This document shows, piece after piece, positions 39,108 to 48,004 of a stretch of 64,000 nt of DNA (position 1 is its first letter; every line of letters starts with the position of its first letter). The stretch is taken from NCBI GenBank assembly GCA_022843845.1, contig JALHMW010000010.1, positions 1 through 64,000 of the forward strand, read 5' to 3'. The DNA is from Archangium sp. (GTDB taxonomy: Bacteria; Myxococcota; Myxococcia; Myxococcales; Myxococcaceae). The notes under the pieces were generated by a model, which did no database searches, was not told the origin of the DNA, and saw nothing but the letters and a program-made list of their open reading frames with translations. Made by a program: the position numbers and the translations under genes.

Positions 39108-39824
39108 ATGGCCCAGTGGCACGTGACGTACGACGGAGACGTCGCCCTCGTGGCGCTCGACGACGGCAAGGCCAACGCGGTGCTGACGCCCGAGTTCGAG
39201 GGCCTGGTCGCCGCGCTCGACGAGGTGGTCGCCTCGCGGGCGCTCTCGGTGGTGCTCACCGGGCGCCCCGGGTACTTGAGCGCCGGTCTCAACCTGAAGC
39301 AGCTGCCGTCGCTGTCGATGGAGGAGAAGAAAGACGTCGTGCGCGCGATGGGCACCGCGGTGCTCAAGCTGTTCCTGCTGCCCAAGCCCGTCGTCGCGGC
39401 GGTGTCGGGGCACGCGCTGGGCGCTGGCGCCATGTTCGCGCTGGCGGCTGATCTTCGCGTCTTCGCCGAAGGGCCCTTCAAGTTCGGCCTCAACGAAGTG
39501 CCTGCAGGCCTCTTCGTGCCCTCGTTCGGTGTCGAGCTCGCGCGCGCGGCCATCTCGACCTCACGCCTCACCGAGCTCGTCGTGCATGGCCGGGTGCTGA
39601 CGCCGCAAGAAGCGCTCAGCATGCACGTCGCCGAGAACGTGCACGCGCCCGAGTCATTGCTGGCGGCGGCGATGATGCACGCCCGTCACCTCGCCGGCTT
39701 CTCGGGCGCTGGCTACGCGCTCACCAAGCGCCTGGTGCGTGGCGCCGCGGCCGAGAAGGCCCTGGCGTCACTGCCGGGAGAGCTCGACGAGCTGGCCCGC
39801 ATGATGGACGGCCGGCGGCCCTGA
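39108..39824 (+). CDS. Enoyl-CoA hydratase/isomerase (crotonase) family protein
   Basis: The 238-residue protein has the crotonase fold with the oxyanion-hole pattern LSAGLNLKQL and VSGHALGAGAMFALAADLR, then FGLNEVPAGLF. Crotonases hydrate, isomerise or cleave CoA thioesters. The usual catalytic Glu of hydratases (in the A-E-G-LG-P helix) is not clearly present, so exact chemistry is open. A strong Shine-Dalgarno AGGAGG lies 8 nt before the ATG. It follows the SH3-like lipoprotein closely and is ended by a hairpin at 39830-39850. Confidence 0.9.
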   Translation: MAQWHVTYDGDVALVALDDGKANAVLTPEFEGLVAALDEVVASRALSVVLTGRPGYLSAGLNLKQLPSLSMEEKKDVVRAMGTAVLKLFLLPKPVVAAVSGHALGAGAMFALAADLRVFAEGPFKFGLNEVPAGLFVPSFGVELARAAISTSRLTELVVHGRVLTPQEALSMHVAENVHAPESLLAAAMMHARHLAGFSGAGYALTKRLVRGAAAEKALASLPGELDELARMMDGRRP

Positions 39825-39829
39825 CCAGG

Positions 39830-39850
39830 CCCGGCTCCGTCTGAGCCGGG
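39830..39850 (+). terminator. GC hairpin after the crotonase gene
   Basis: CCCGGCTC (39830-39837) and GAGCCGGG (39843-39850) form a perfect 8-bp stem with a 5-nt loop, 5 nt after the crotonase stop. Only two Ts follow, so it is a weak intrinsic terminator at best, but it separates the crotonase from the phosphate operon. Confidence 0.5.
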
Positions 39851-39858
39851 TTGATCCT

Positions 39859-39887
39859 GCGTCACGAGTGCGTCACGGAACTGTCAC
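39859..39887 (+). promoter_or_regulatory. Pho-box-like site upstream of the DUF47-pit operon
   Basis: Three 7-bp direct repeats, GCGTCAC, GCGTCAC and CTGTCAC, are separated by two 4-nt spacers (11-bp period). This is the layout of PhoB/PhoP binding sites, whose consensus repeat is CTGTCAT or CTGTCAC. The third repeat is an exact match. It lies 34 nt before the ATG of the first phosphate-uptake gene. No clear -10 box follows, so repression as well as activation is possible. Confidence 0.6.
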
Positions 39888-39921
39888 TTCGAGCCGCCAG
39901 GAGCCGTGCTGAACAGCCCGC

Positions 39922-40557
39922 ATGGCGCTTCAAGCGATGATCCGGTGGCTGCTCCCGAGGGAAGACCACTACTACGACATGATCGAGGAGCTCGGCCGGC
40001 TGGGCTACGAAGCCGCCATGGCGCTCGCGGCGTTCGAGACGACGCCAGCTGCCCAGGTGCAGGCCACCGTGCAGATCATCGAGCACAAGGCCGACGACGT
40101 GGTGCGCCGCATGGAAGACGCGCTCGCCCGCACCTTCGTCACCCCGCTCGACCGTGAAGACCTGCACCGCCTCACCAGCGAGCTCGACGACATCATCGAC
40201 CTCGCGAACCTCACGGCCCGCAGCTACGGCCTGTACAGCATCGAGAAGCCGACGCCGGCGATGGTCGAGCTCTCGAAGAAGCTGATCACCTGCACCGCGA
40301 TGATTCGCGACACCGTGCCGCACCTGCGCTCGCACAAGTTCGCCGAGCTCATCGACGGGGGCCGCAAGGTGCGCGAGCTCGAGAAGGAAGGCGACACCAT
40401 CTACCGCTCGGCGATCAGCGAGCTGTTCAAGGCCCCGTCGATCGACTTCCGTGAGCTGCTCAAGCAGAAGGAGGCGCTCGACCACCTGGAGAACGCAGTC
40501 GACCACTGCGACAACGTGGCCGACCTGCTCTCCAACATGGCCGTGAAACATGGTTAG
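39922..40557 (+). CDS. DUF47/PhoU-like Pit accessory protein
   Basis: The 211-residue all-helical cytoplasmic protein resembles the DUF47 (YkaA/OrfA) family, relatives of PhoU. It begins IRWLLPREDHYYDMIEEL, and has HKADDVVRRMEDALARTF and HCDNVADLLSNMAVKHG at the end, with conserved Asp/Glu-His patterns that bind metal in PhoU. Such proteins are encoded with Pit transporters and modulate phosphate uptake. Its stop codon overlaps the pit start by 8 nt, so translation is coupled. The operon is preceded by a Pho-box-like triplet repeat. Confidence 0.92.
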   Translation: MALQAMIRWLLPREDHYYDMIEELGRLGYEAAMALAAFETTPAAQVQATVQIIEHKADDVVRRMEDALARTFVTPLDREDLHRLTSELDDIIDLANLTARSYGLYSIEKPTPAMVELSKKLITCTAMIRDTVPHLRSHKFAELIDGGRKVRELEKEGDTIYRSAISELFKAPSIDFRELLKQKEALDHLENAVDHCDNVADLLSNMAVKHG

Positions 40558-41803
40558 CCTGCTGATCGCGGTGGTCGTGATGGCCATCGTGTTCGACTAC
40601 ATCAACGGCTTCCACGACGCGGCGAACGCGATCGCGACCGTGGTGTCGACGGGCGTGCTGCCGATTCGAACCGCGGTGCTGCTCGCGGCGGTGCTCAACT
40701 TCGGCGGCGCGATGGCAGGCACCGCGGTCGCCAAGACGATCGCCTCGGGCTTCGCAGACCCGGCGCAGGTGACGCAGGGCGTGGTGCTCGCGGCGCTCAT
40801 CGGCGCGTCGATCTGGAACCTGATCACCTGGTGGTTCGGTATTCCTTCCTCGTCGTCCCACGCGCTCGTCGGTGGCCTGGCCGGGGCCGTCGTCGCGCAC
40901 GCGGGGCTCGACGCGTTCAAGTGGACCGCGCTGGGGCAGAAGGTGCTGCTCCCGCTCGTCGCGTCTCCGACCATCGGCTTCGTCACCGCCTTCTTCGTGA
41001 TGATCGGGCTGGTGTGGCTCGCGCGCGGCAAGCTCCCCTGGCTGGGCAAGGTGTTCGCGCTGGTGGTGTGGGCGGGCCTCGTCGCGCTGGGCGGCGCTCA
41101 ATGGTGGAGCGGCCGGGAGCATGCGCTCGCCGAGGCCGCGAAGACGGGCGCCGACACGGTGGCCCTCGAGGTGGAATACGGCGTGTTGGTGGGCCTGCTG
41201 GTGCTCGCCGCCGTCGGAGCGCTCATCGTCGGGCGACGGCTCTACGGCGCCGCGCCGCAGCTCGTCGCGACGCTCGCCAGGCGCCTGCAGCTCGTCTCGG
41301 CGGGGTTGATGGCCTTCTCGCACGGCTCCAACGACGCGCAGAAGTCGATGGGCATCATCACGCTCGCGCTGCTGTCGTTCGTCTCGTCGCAGCAGGGCGC
41401 CCGCCCCGAGTGGATGCCAGCGTGGGCGCTCCCGCAGGGTGACGCCGTGCCGACGTGGGTCATCGTGGCCTGCGCTGGCGCCATCGCGGCAGGCACGGCG
41501 GCCGGTGGCACGCGCATCATCAAGACGATGGGCACGAAGATCATTCGCATCACGCCGCTGCAGGGCTTCGCCGCCGAGACCGCCGGAGCGCTCACCATTC
41601 TCGGCGCCTCACGGCTCGGCATTCCTGTCTCCACTACGCACGTCATCAACGCCTGCATCATGGGCGTCGGCGCCTCGAAGCGGCTGTCGGCGGTGCGCTG
41701 GGGCGTCGCGACCAACATCCTCGTGGCGTGGGTGGTGACGCTGCCGTTCAGCGGAGGGCTCGCGTGGCTGTCGATGAAGGCCATCGGCCTGCTGGGCGGC
41801 TGA
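40550..41803 (+). CDS. pit: Low-affinity inorganic phosphate transporter (PiT family)
   Basis: The 417-residue integral membrane protein has about 10-11 helices and the duplicated PiT signature: FDYINGFHDAANAIATVVST near the N-terminus and FSHGSNDAQKSMGI in the second half. PiT proteins import phosphate, often as a metal-phosphate complex, coupled to protons or sodium. It is translationally coupled to the DUF47 partner. The likely regulation is by the Pho system through the site at 39859-39887. There is no pst, phoB or phoR gene in the window. Confidence 0.95.
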   Translation: MVSLLIAVVVMAIVFDYINGFHDAANAIATVVSTGVLPIRTAVLLAAVLNFGGAMAGTAVAKTIASGFADPAQVTQGVVLAALIGASIWNLITWWFGIPSSSSHALVGGLAGAVVAHAGLDAFKWTALGQKVLLPLVASPTIGFVTAFFVMIGLVWLARGKLPWLGKVFALVVWAGLVALGGAQWWSGREHALAEAAKTGADTVALEVEYGVLVGLLVLAAVGALIVGRRLYGAAPQLVATLARRLQLVSAGLMAFSHGSNDAQKSMGIITLALLSFVSSQQGARPEWMPAWALPQGDAVPTWVIVACAGAIAAGTAAGGTRIIKTMGTKIIRITPLQGFAAETAGALTILGASRLGIPVSTTHVINACIMGVGASKRLSAVRWGVATNILVAWVVTLPFSGGLAWLSMKAIGLLGG

Positions 41804-41913
41804 CGAACGTTCAGACGACTCTGGCCCGGTCTTGCTGCTTGCGCCCCACCGAGGGGAGTGGTCATTCTCGCGTCTCACGGGATCGGCCGACCCCGCTTGC
41901 GAGAGGTTGCTCC

Positions 41914-43236
41914 ATGAAGTCCGCTCTCCGCGCCGCTGCGTTCGCGCTCGTCGCTTCTTCCTGCTTCACGCCCGTCCCCGAGGCGCAGTGCTCGACCGAC
42001 GCTGACTGTACGGGCGGCACCACGTGCATCGACTTCCGCTGTCGGGCTCCAGACGGAGGCTCGTCGACGGGTGGCGGCACGGCCTCGACGGGCGGTGGCG
42101 CCGCAGGAGGTGACGCGGGCGGGAGCGCGACCGGCGGTGGAACGGCTGGCGGAGAGGCTGGCGGCGCAGGTGGCGGCATGAGCACGGCCGGCGGCGCGGC
42201 TGGTGGCGGCACGGCGTGCGGCTGTCGCAACGGCGCGGGCCAGTGTCAGGTCGGCGACTCTCCCCTCGCCTGTGGCGCGACGGGTGGCATGTGCACGCGC
42301 TGCGGCAGTGGCGAGCAGTGCGTGAACGGCAGCTGCATCGTCGCTGCGTGCGGCCCCGGCACCTGCACGGGGTGCTGTGGTCAGGGCCGGTGCGTGACAC
42401 CCTCGATGGGCACCAGCTTCGCCTGCGGCCTCGGGGGCTCGATGTGCACCAGCTGCCCGCGCGGGCAGGACTGCATCAACGGCTCCTGCCAGCAGGCGAT
42501 GGCCTGTGGGCCGATGACGTGCGCCACGGGCTGCTGCGCCTTCGGCCGATGCCTGCCTCCCGGTCAGCAGTCGCGCTTCTCGTGCGGCACCGGTGGCGGC
42601 CAGTGCGCGATGTGTCCCGGCGGCGGGCAGTGCAACAACGGTACGTGCACGGGCGGCACCGTCGATGCTGGCACCACCACCTGTGACGCCGTCTCGTGCG
42701 CCTCGGGGTGCTGCACCTTCGGCCGCTGCGTCTCGGGCAACCAGCTGAACAACTTCGCCTGCGGCACGGCCGGCCAGATGTGCATGCAGTGCCAGGGCGG
42801 CACCACCTGCCGCGGCGGCGCGTGTGTGCCCAACACCACCTCGGACGGAGGCATCGCCCCAGTGCTCCCCACCGGCAGCGCGTGCACGGCCGCCAGCACC
42901 TGCGAAGGCAACTGCATCGAAGAAGCGCCGTTCGGTCAGCCCTCGGGTTTCCCCGGCGGCTACTGCACCGGCATGTGCAGCGGAGCCGGGCCCTGCGGAA
43001 ACGGCACCGGCGTCTGCATCACGGAACCCGTGTTCGGTCAGCCGGTCAGCTCGTGCCGCTCGACGTGCACCGGCGCGGGCATGGGCCAGGGCAGCTGCCG
43101 CACGGGGTACGTCTGCACGCTGTCGCCCAACCCGGCAGCGCTCGTCGGCTTCTGCCGCCCCAGCTGCCAGAACATGGGCTTCGCGGCGCAGTGCCCGCAG
43201 GGCAGCCAGTGCCAGGCGACGGGCTACTGCCAGTAG
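41914..43236 (+). CDS. Cys-rich lipoprotein with Gly-rich stalk
   Basis: The 440-residue protein starts with a lipoprotein signal (VASSC, about Cys17). A short Cys motif (CSTDADCTGGTTCIDFRC) is followed by a Gly/Ala/Thr/Ser-rich stalk and then four or five repeats of about 45 residues with regularly spaced cysteines (CGxGTCTGCCGQGRC and FACGTAGQMCMQCQGG). The C-terminal third has a second Cys-rich pattern (CTGMCSGAGPCGNGTGVC). The domains must be disulfide-bonded outside the cytoplasm. Such proteins are common on the surface of Myxococcota; function unknown. The ATG at 41914 is supported by GAGAGG nearby. It converges with the next gene with a 4-nt gap. Confidence 0.85.
   Translation: MKSALRAAAFALVASSCFTPVPEAQCSTDADCTGGTTCIDFRCRAPDGGSSTGGGTASTGGGAAGGDAGGSATGGGTAGGEAGGAGGGMSTAGGAAGGGTACGCRNGAGQCQVGDSPLACGATGGMCTRCGSGEQCVNGSCIVAACGPGTCTGCCGQGRCVTPSMGTSFACGLGGSMCTSCPRGQDCINGSCQQAMACGPMTCATGCCAFGRCLPPGQQSRFSCGTGGGQCAMCPGGGQCNNGTCTGGTVDAGTTTCDAVSCASGCCTFGRCVSGNQLNNFACGTAGQMCMQCQGGTTCRGGACVPNTTSDGGIAPVLPTGSACTAASTCEGNCIEEAPFGQPSGFPGGYCTGMCSGAGPCGNGTGVCITEPVFGQPVSSCRSTCTGAGMGQGSCRTGYVCTLSPNPAALVGFCRPSCQNMGFAAQCPQGSQCQATGYCQ
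42055..42213 (+). repeat. Gly/Ala/Thr-rich low-complexity repeat in the Cys-rich lipoprotein
   Basis: About 53 codons encode short GGG-(S/A/T)-T and GGAAGG units without cysteine. They form a flexible stalk between the membrane anchor and the Cys-rich modules. Such codon runs (GGC GGT GGA) are prone to length change, so copy number may vary between strains. Confidence 0.7.
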
Positions 43237-43240
43237 GTTC

Positions 43241-44200
43241 TCAAGGTGCGGTCGCACGACCCACGCGCAGCGGCACCTGCACCTCGGTCTCGCCGTCAGA
43301 CGCCGGGAAGACGACACGTTCGCCGGCCTTCACGAGGCACTCAGCCCACGCCTCGCCCGCGTGTGTCGGGGCGAGCGAGCTTCGCGTCACGGCGCCTGAA
43401 GCGCTGATGACCAGCGTGAGCGTGACGGCGCGCTCCTTCGCCGTCGCCGGCGCGGCGGCCGTGCAGGCGGTGAACGACGGCACGAACCTCTGCACGAGCT
43501 GGGCTGCGACGACGTCGGGGAGCCCTGGGAGGCGTGGGGCACGCCGCGGGTCGTTCGCCCTGAGGTCCGCCTGCCACCGCGCTGATCGCTGAGCCCGCGC
43601 ATCGGCGAGGCGCACGAGCAGCGCCGTCGCAGTGAGGTTCGAGGGCGCTTCGCTCCTGAGCTTCACGAGCTCGGGGTCGCTCGCGGTCTTCAACGCGGCG
43701 AGGGCAAGCGGCACGTCGGAGTCGTCTCCTCTGGCGAGGAGGGCCATCGAAAGCTCGACTGGATCGGTTCGAACGAGTTCGGGCCCCACGATCACCTTCC
43801 GCCACGTCTCGGCCAGCGACGGATCCCTCTGGGACAGGAGCGCGTTGATGGCGATGTGGCGATCGGGCGCCTCACCGTCGAGCGCCCAGGTCCGCAGCAT
43901 GGCGACCTCGTCAGGAGTGCGGGGCTCGTCGACCCACCCCATCCACTCGTCTCCCGTGGCGCACGGACCGCTGGTCCGGGTCCCATGGCGTTGACGAACG
44001 TCCTCGCGCGTGAGGCCTGCAGGTTTCACCACCGGAGCAGGCGCCCCCACCGCAGCGACCGGCGGCGCCTTCTGAGGCGCCGTCTTCAGCTGAACCGGCG
44101 TCGGCGGCTGGGGTGGCCCGAAGGTGCCCTTCAGCTCGTCATCACAGCCCGCGACCCCGACGACGACCGCGACGAGCAGCACCGCCCAGGCGATTCGCAT
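43241..44200 (-). CDS. Lipoprotein with AgmX/TonB-like C-terminal domain
   Basis: The 319-residue protein has a lipobox VGVAGC (Cys19), a Pro/Ala-rich tether (about 25-62), a helical middle (about 65-235) and a C-terminal segment (TLTLVISASGAVTRSSLAPTH through VVFPASDGETEVQVPLRV). That segment matches the pattern of AgmX/PglI or TonB-type C-terminal domains found in Myxococcota (a beta hairpin, a Cys pair, then VVFP). The role is unknown, perhaps envelope scaffolding. TAGCCT lies exactly 6 nt before the ATG, a possible leaderless promoter inside the end of the xdhB gene. Confidence 0.78.
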   Translation of the reverse strand: MRIAWAVLLVAVVVGVAGCDDELKGTFGPPQPPTPVQLKTAPQKAPPVAAVGAPAPVVKPAGLTREDVRQRHGTRTSGPCATGDEWMGWVDEPRTPDEVAMLRTWALDGEAPDRHIAINALLSQRDPSLAETWRKVIVGPELVRTDPVELSMALLARGDDSDVPLALAALKTASDPELVKLRSEAPSNLTATALLVRLADARAQRSARWQADLRANDPRRAPRLPGLPDVVAAQLVQRFVPSFTACTAAAPATAKERAVTLTLVISASGAVTRSSLAPTHAGEAWAECLVKAGERVVFPASDGETEVQVPLRVGRATAP

Positions 44201-44214
44201 GCGCCGAGGCTAGC

Positions 44215-46530
44215 TCAGAGCGCCTTCGCGGCCTCAATGGCGAAGAGCACCGTCTCGGGCGTACAGGGCATGGGCAGCACGACTTCCCTGCCCTTCTTCC
44301 CGAACGCCGACACCGCATGGCGCAGCGCGGCCACGGTCGACAACGCCAACATCAGCGGAGGCTCGCCGACGGCCTTCGAGCCGTGAATCGTGCCGTCCTG
44401 CGGTGCGTGCTCGAGGAGCGCGACGCGGAAGTCGACCGGCGCGTCACCGAACGCGGGGATCTTGTAGGTGTCGGGCGAGTGCGTGCGGAGGAAGCCCTTC
44501 TCGTCGAAGCGCACCTCTTCACAGGTGAGCCAGCCCCAACCCTGAATGAACGCGCCCTCGACCTGGCCCTTGTCGATGCTGGGCACGAGTGACGCGCCGA
44601 CGTCGCTGAGCAGGTCGACGCGTCGCAGCCGGTGTTCGCCGGTCAGCCCGCTCACCTCGACCTCCGACACCGCAGCGCCGTACGCGAAGTAGTGAAACGG
44701 CTTGCCGCGCCCGGTGGCCTTGTCGAAGTGGATGTCGGGCGTGCGGTAGTAGCCAGTCGCCGAGAGGGAGATCTGCGAGAGGTACGCGTCCTGCGTCACC
44801 TTCTCGAACGCGACGGTCTTCGTGGGCTGCGACGGAAGGAAGACCCGCCCGTTCTCGAAGACGACGTCCTTCGCCGAGTCTGCGGGAGCGCCGAGCAGCT
44901 TCGCCGCGATGGGCCGCAGCCGCTCACGAAGCGTCACCGCCGCGTGCTGCACCGCCATGCCGTTCAAGTCAGACCCGCTCGACGCGGCCGTCGCCGAGGT
45001 GTTGGGCACCTTGTCGGTCGCCGTCGTCATCACGCGAATACGGTCGGCCGGCACGCCAAGCTCGTGAGCGCACACCGCCAGCATCTTGGTGTGCAGCCCC
45101 TGCCCCATCTCGGTGCCACCGTGGTTCAGCTGCACCGAGCCATCGGCATAGACGACGACGAACGCGCCAGCCTGGTTCAGGAACGACGTGGTGAAGCTGA
45201 TGCCGAACTTCACCGGCGTGATGGCGATGCCCCGCTTCGCGTGACGATGGCTCGCGTTGAACGACTCCACCTCGGCCTTGCGGCGCGTGTACTCGCTCGA
45301 GGCCAGCAGCTCGGAGAACAGGCGCTCGAGCCGGCAGTCCTTCACCTCTTGCCAGAACGGCGTCACGTTGCGCGGCGCTGCGCCGTAGAAGTTCTTGCGA
45401 CGAAGCTCCGAGGGCTCGAGACCCAGGCGTTCGGCCGCACGCGACATGATGTCTTCGATGACGGCCATGCCCTGCGGCCCGCCGAAGCCACGGAACGCGG
45501 TGTTCGACGGCAGGTTCGTCTTCGCGAGGTGGCCCGTCACCGTGACGTCGGGAATGAAGTACCCGTTGTCCATGTGGAAGAGCGCGCGGTCGAGGATGGC
45601 GCGGGAGAGGTCGGTGCTGAAGCCGGCGTCGGCGAAGAGCTCAGCCTCGAGCGCGAGCAGCTGGCCGTCCGTCGAGAAGCCGACGTCGAAGCGCGTCTTG
45701 AACGGGTGACGTTTCCCCGTCCACATCATGTCCTGGTCGCGGTTGAGCCACACCTTCACGGGCCGGCCGGTCTTCACCGCAGCGAGCGCAGCCATCGCAG
45801 CGTACGGCGCGGCCTGCGTCTCTTTGCCGCCGAAGCCACCGCCCATGCGAGGGACCTCGACGACGAGCTGATGCCGGCCCCAGCCGAGCACGTGCGCGAC
45901 GATGGTCTGCACCTCGCTCGGGTGCTGCGTCGACGAGAGCAACCGGAGCGCGGGGCCTTCTTCGGGGATCGCCAGCGTGCACTGCGTCTCGAGATAGAAG
46001 TGGTCTTGCCCGCCGGTGATGACCTCGCCCTGGAAGCGCACGGGCGCCTTCGCCAGCGCCGCCTTCGAGTCACCTCGCGTGAGCCGATGGTTCGTCGACA
46101 GGAAGCTCTTCTGCTCGATGGCCTGATCGATGGTCAGCACCGTCGGCAGCGGCTCGAGGTCGATCTTCACTGCGGCCACGCCGGCGCGGCACGCCTCGTA
46201 CGACTCACCGACGACGACCGCGATGGACTGGCCGAGGAAGCGGACGGTGTCGTGGGCGAAGAGCTCTTCGTCGTGAATGACGGGCCCGACGTCGTTGGTG
46301 CCGGGCACGTCCTTCGCGGTCAGCACGGCGACGACGCCCTTCACCTGCAGCGCGGCGCGGGTGTCAACGCCCTTGAGCTTCGCGTGGGCGAGCGGCGAGA
46401 CGACGACCTGCGCCACCAACAGGCCAGGCGGCGTGGGCCAGTCATCGACGTACCGCGCTTCTCCGGTCGTGTGCTTGAGGCCCGACTCGTGAAGGAGCGG
46501 CTGCCGCAGCGGCGAGGTGGGCTCAGCCAC
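44215..46530 (-). CDS. xdhB: Xanthine dehydrogenase, molybdopterin-binding subunit
   Basis: The 771-residue large subunit binds the molybdenum cofactor and oxidises purines. It has HTTGEARYVDD near the N-terminus, QDHFYLE (175-181), GGGFGGKE (230-237) and the C-terminal VEGAFIQGWGW, whose Glu aligns with the catalytic Glu of xanthine dehydrogenases. The length is usual for bacterial XdhB. Its ATG overlaps the end of xdhA by 8 nt. The cofactor-insertion factor XdhC and a purine transporter are absent from the window. The strongest alternative would be another molybdenum hydroxylase of the same family. Confidence 0.93.
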   Translation of the reverse strand: MAEPTSPLRQPLLHESGLKHTTGEARYVDDWPTPPGLLVAQVVVSPLAHAKLKGVDTRAALQVKGVVAVLTAKDVPGTNDVGPVIHDEELFAHDTVRFLGQSIAVVVGESYEACRAGVAAVKIDLEPLPTVLTIDQAIEQKSFLSTNHRLTRGDSKAALAKAPVRFQGEVITGGQDHFYLETQCTLAIPEEGPALRLLSSTQHPSEVQTIVAHVLGWGRHQLVVEVPRMGGGFGGKETQAAPYAAMAALAAVKTGRPVKVWLNRDQDMMWTGKRHPFKTRFDVGFSTDGQLLALEAELFADAGFSTDLSRAILDRALFHMDNGYFIPDVTVTGHLAKTNLPSNTAFRGFGGPQGMAVIEDIMSRAAERLGLEPSELRRKNFYGAAPRNVTPFWQEVKDCRLERLFSELLASSEYTRRKAEVESFNASHRHAKRGIAITPVKFGISFTTSFLNQAGAFVVVYADGSVQLNHGGTEMGQGLHTKMLAVCAHELGVPADRIRVMTTATDKVPNTSATAASSGSDLNGMAVQHAAVTLRERLRPIAAKLLGAPADSAKDVVFENGRVFLPSQPTKTVAFEKVTQDAYLSQISLSATGYYRTPDIHFDKATGRGKPFHYFAYGAAVSEVEVSGLTGEHRLRRVDLLSDVGASLVPSIDKGQVEGAFIQGWGWLTCEEVRFDEKGFLRTHSPDTYKIPAFGDAPVDFRVALLEHAPQDGTIHGSKAVGEPPLMLALSTVAALRHAVSAFGKKGREVVLPMPCTPETVLFAIEAAKAL

Positions 46531-47986
46531 GGCGCACCTCCTCGGCCGTCAACACCGTCGCAGCATGACCTGGCGCGAGCCGTGGCTGCGGCGTGACGGA
46601 CGTCTCGTCGAAGAAGCCGCGCAACAGGTTGGCCGCGACCAGTGCACGGTACGGCGCGCTGCCGCGGTGATCCGACATGGGCGTGAAGTCCTTGGTGATG
46701 GCTTTCGCCGCAGCGTCGACGGTGGCCTCGCTCCACGGGTGTCCGACCAACGCCTGCTCTGCGTTCGTCGCGCGCTTCGTCGTGGCGGCCATGCCTCCGA
46801 AGGCGAGCCGGGCGAGCGTCACCACGTTCTGCGAGTTCACCTCGACGAGCAGCCCCGCCGAGACGGCGCTGATGTCGAGCTCACGCCGCTTGCTCACCTT
46901 GTACGCCGAGGCCCGGGTGGCCGGCGCGAGCGCAGGCACCTCGACGCCGACGAGAAGCTCTCGCAGCTGCAGCGCCGTCTTCCGGTAGCCCGTGAAGAAG
47001 TCCTCGAGGAGAACGCGACGCTCGCCCTGGCGTGAGCGGAGGACGGCGGTGGCGCCGAGGCTCACCAGCACCGGCGCGAGATCGCCGATGGGCGAGGCGG
47101 TGCACAGGTTTCCACCGATGGTGCCGCGGTGCTTGATCTGCCGAGACGCGAAGTAGCGAACCATGCGGTGCACCGGCGGGAGCCGTGTCGCGGTGAAGTC
47201 CTCGAGCTCCGAGATGGTGACGGCGCTGCCGAGCAGGTGCGTCGGGCCTTCCTTCAGCGTGTGCAGCTCGTGCAGCCCTTCGAGCGAGACGAGCTTCGGC
47301 GGCACCTGAAACCGCTTGGTGATCTCGAGCGAGAGATCCGTTCCGCCGACGACGAAGCGCGCGTCGGGGTGTTCGTCGAGCACGCTCCAGAGTTCGTCGA
47401 AGCTCGTCGGCGTGGCGAAGAGCTGGCCGTTCTCTTCGTGATGAAACGCCATCGACCCGGGCTTCGACTCGGGGAGCGCGGCACTGAACGAGTCCTTCGG
47501 GCACGAGCCGGCGACGGCGGTGGCGGCGTCACGAATCGGCCGGTAGCCGGTGCACCGGCAGAGGTTGCCGCAGAGCTGATCGTCGAGCTGCCATGGCGCC
47601 TTCAGGTCCTCGCGGTACGTCGCCTCGAACAACGACATCACGATGCCCGGCGTGCAGTAGCCGCACTGGCTGCCGAGCGCCGCCGCCATCGCCTGCTGCG
47701 CGGGGTGGTACTCGCCCGACTTGAGCGCCTCGACGGTGACGACGTGTTTGCCCTGCACCATCGGCAGCAACACCAGACAGGCGTTGATGGCGCGGTAGTG
47801 CGGTCGGCCATCAGGGCCGTTCTCGACCACCGCGACGGAGCACGCGCCACAGTCGCCTTCTGCGCAGCCCTCCTTCGTTCCAGTCAGGCCGCGCACGTCG
47901 CGCAGGTATCGAAGCAGCGTGGTGGTGGGAGCGACGTTGGGCTCTTCGACCCACCGGCCATTCAAGTTGAAGCGCAGGGTGTTCAT
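46523..47986 (-). CDS. xdhA: Xanthine dehydrogenase, [2Fe-2S]/FAD subunit
   Basis: The 487-residue small subunit fuses two modules. Residues 1-165 carry two [2Fe-2S] clusters: plant-ferredoxin type C41, C46, C49 and C70 (GCAEGDCGAC), and helical type C108, C111, C143 and C145 (QCGYCTPG and NLCRCTGYRP). A FAD-binding domain (about 190-360, VGGTDLSLEI, TIGGNLCTASPIGDLAP) and a flavoprotein C-terminal domain follow. It carries electrons from the Mo site to NAD+. It is coupled to xdhB by an 8-nt overlap, and starts 18 nt after the STM4014-like gene on the same strand, so all four genes may share a transcript. Confidence 0.94.
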   Translation of the reverse strand: MNTLRFNLNGRWVEEPNVAPTTTLLRYLRDVRGLTGTKEGCAEGDCGACSVAVVENGPDGRPHYRAINACLVLLPMVQGKHVVTVEALKSGEYHPAQQAMAAALGSQCGYCTPGIVMSLFEATYREDLKAPWQLDDQLCGNLCRCTGYRPIRDAATAVAGSCPKDSFSAALPESKPGSMAFHHEENGQLFATPTSFDELWSVLDEHPDARFVVGGTDLSLEITKRFQVPPKLVSLEGLHELHTLKEGPTHLLGSAVTISELEDFTATRLPPVHRMVRYFASRQIKHRGTIGGNLCTASPIGDLAPVLVSLGATAVLRSRQGERRVLLEDFFTGYRKTALQLRELLVGVEVPALAPATRASAYKVSKRRELDISAVSAGLLVEVNSQNVVTLARLAFGGMAATTKRATNAEQALVGHPWSEATVDAAAKAITKDFTPMSDHRGSAPYRALVAANLLRGFFDETSVTPQPRLAPGHAATVLTAEEVRRG

Positions 47987-48004
47987 CGAGGCCGCGAGAT
48001 TGGC

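Noticed and set aside
41822-41836. Possible sigma54 promoter (TGGCCCGGTCTTGCT) before the Cys-rich lipoprotein
   Set aside because: The GG and GC dinucleotides are 9 nt apart instead of the required 10, so it does not match the -24/-12 rule.
44632-46596. Long plus-strand frame opposite xdhB
   Set aside because: The minus strand encodes a complete molybdenum subunit with all motifs; the plus frame is a compositional shadow.
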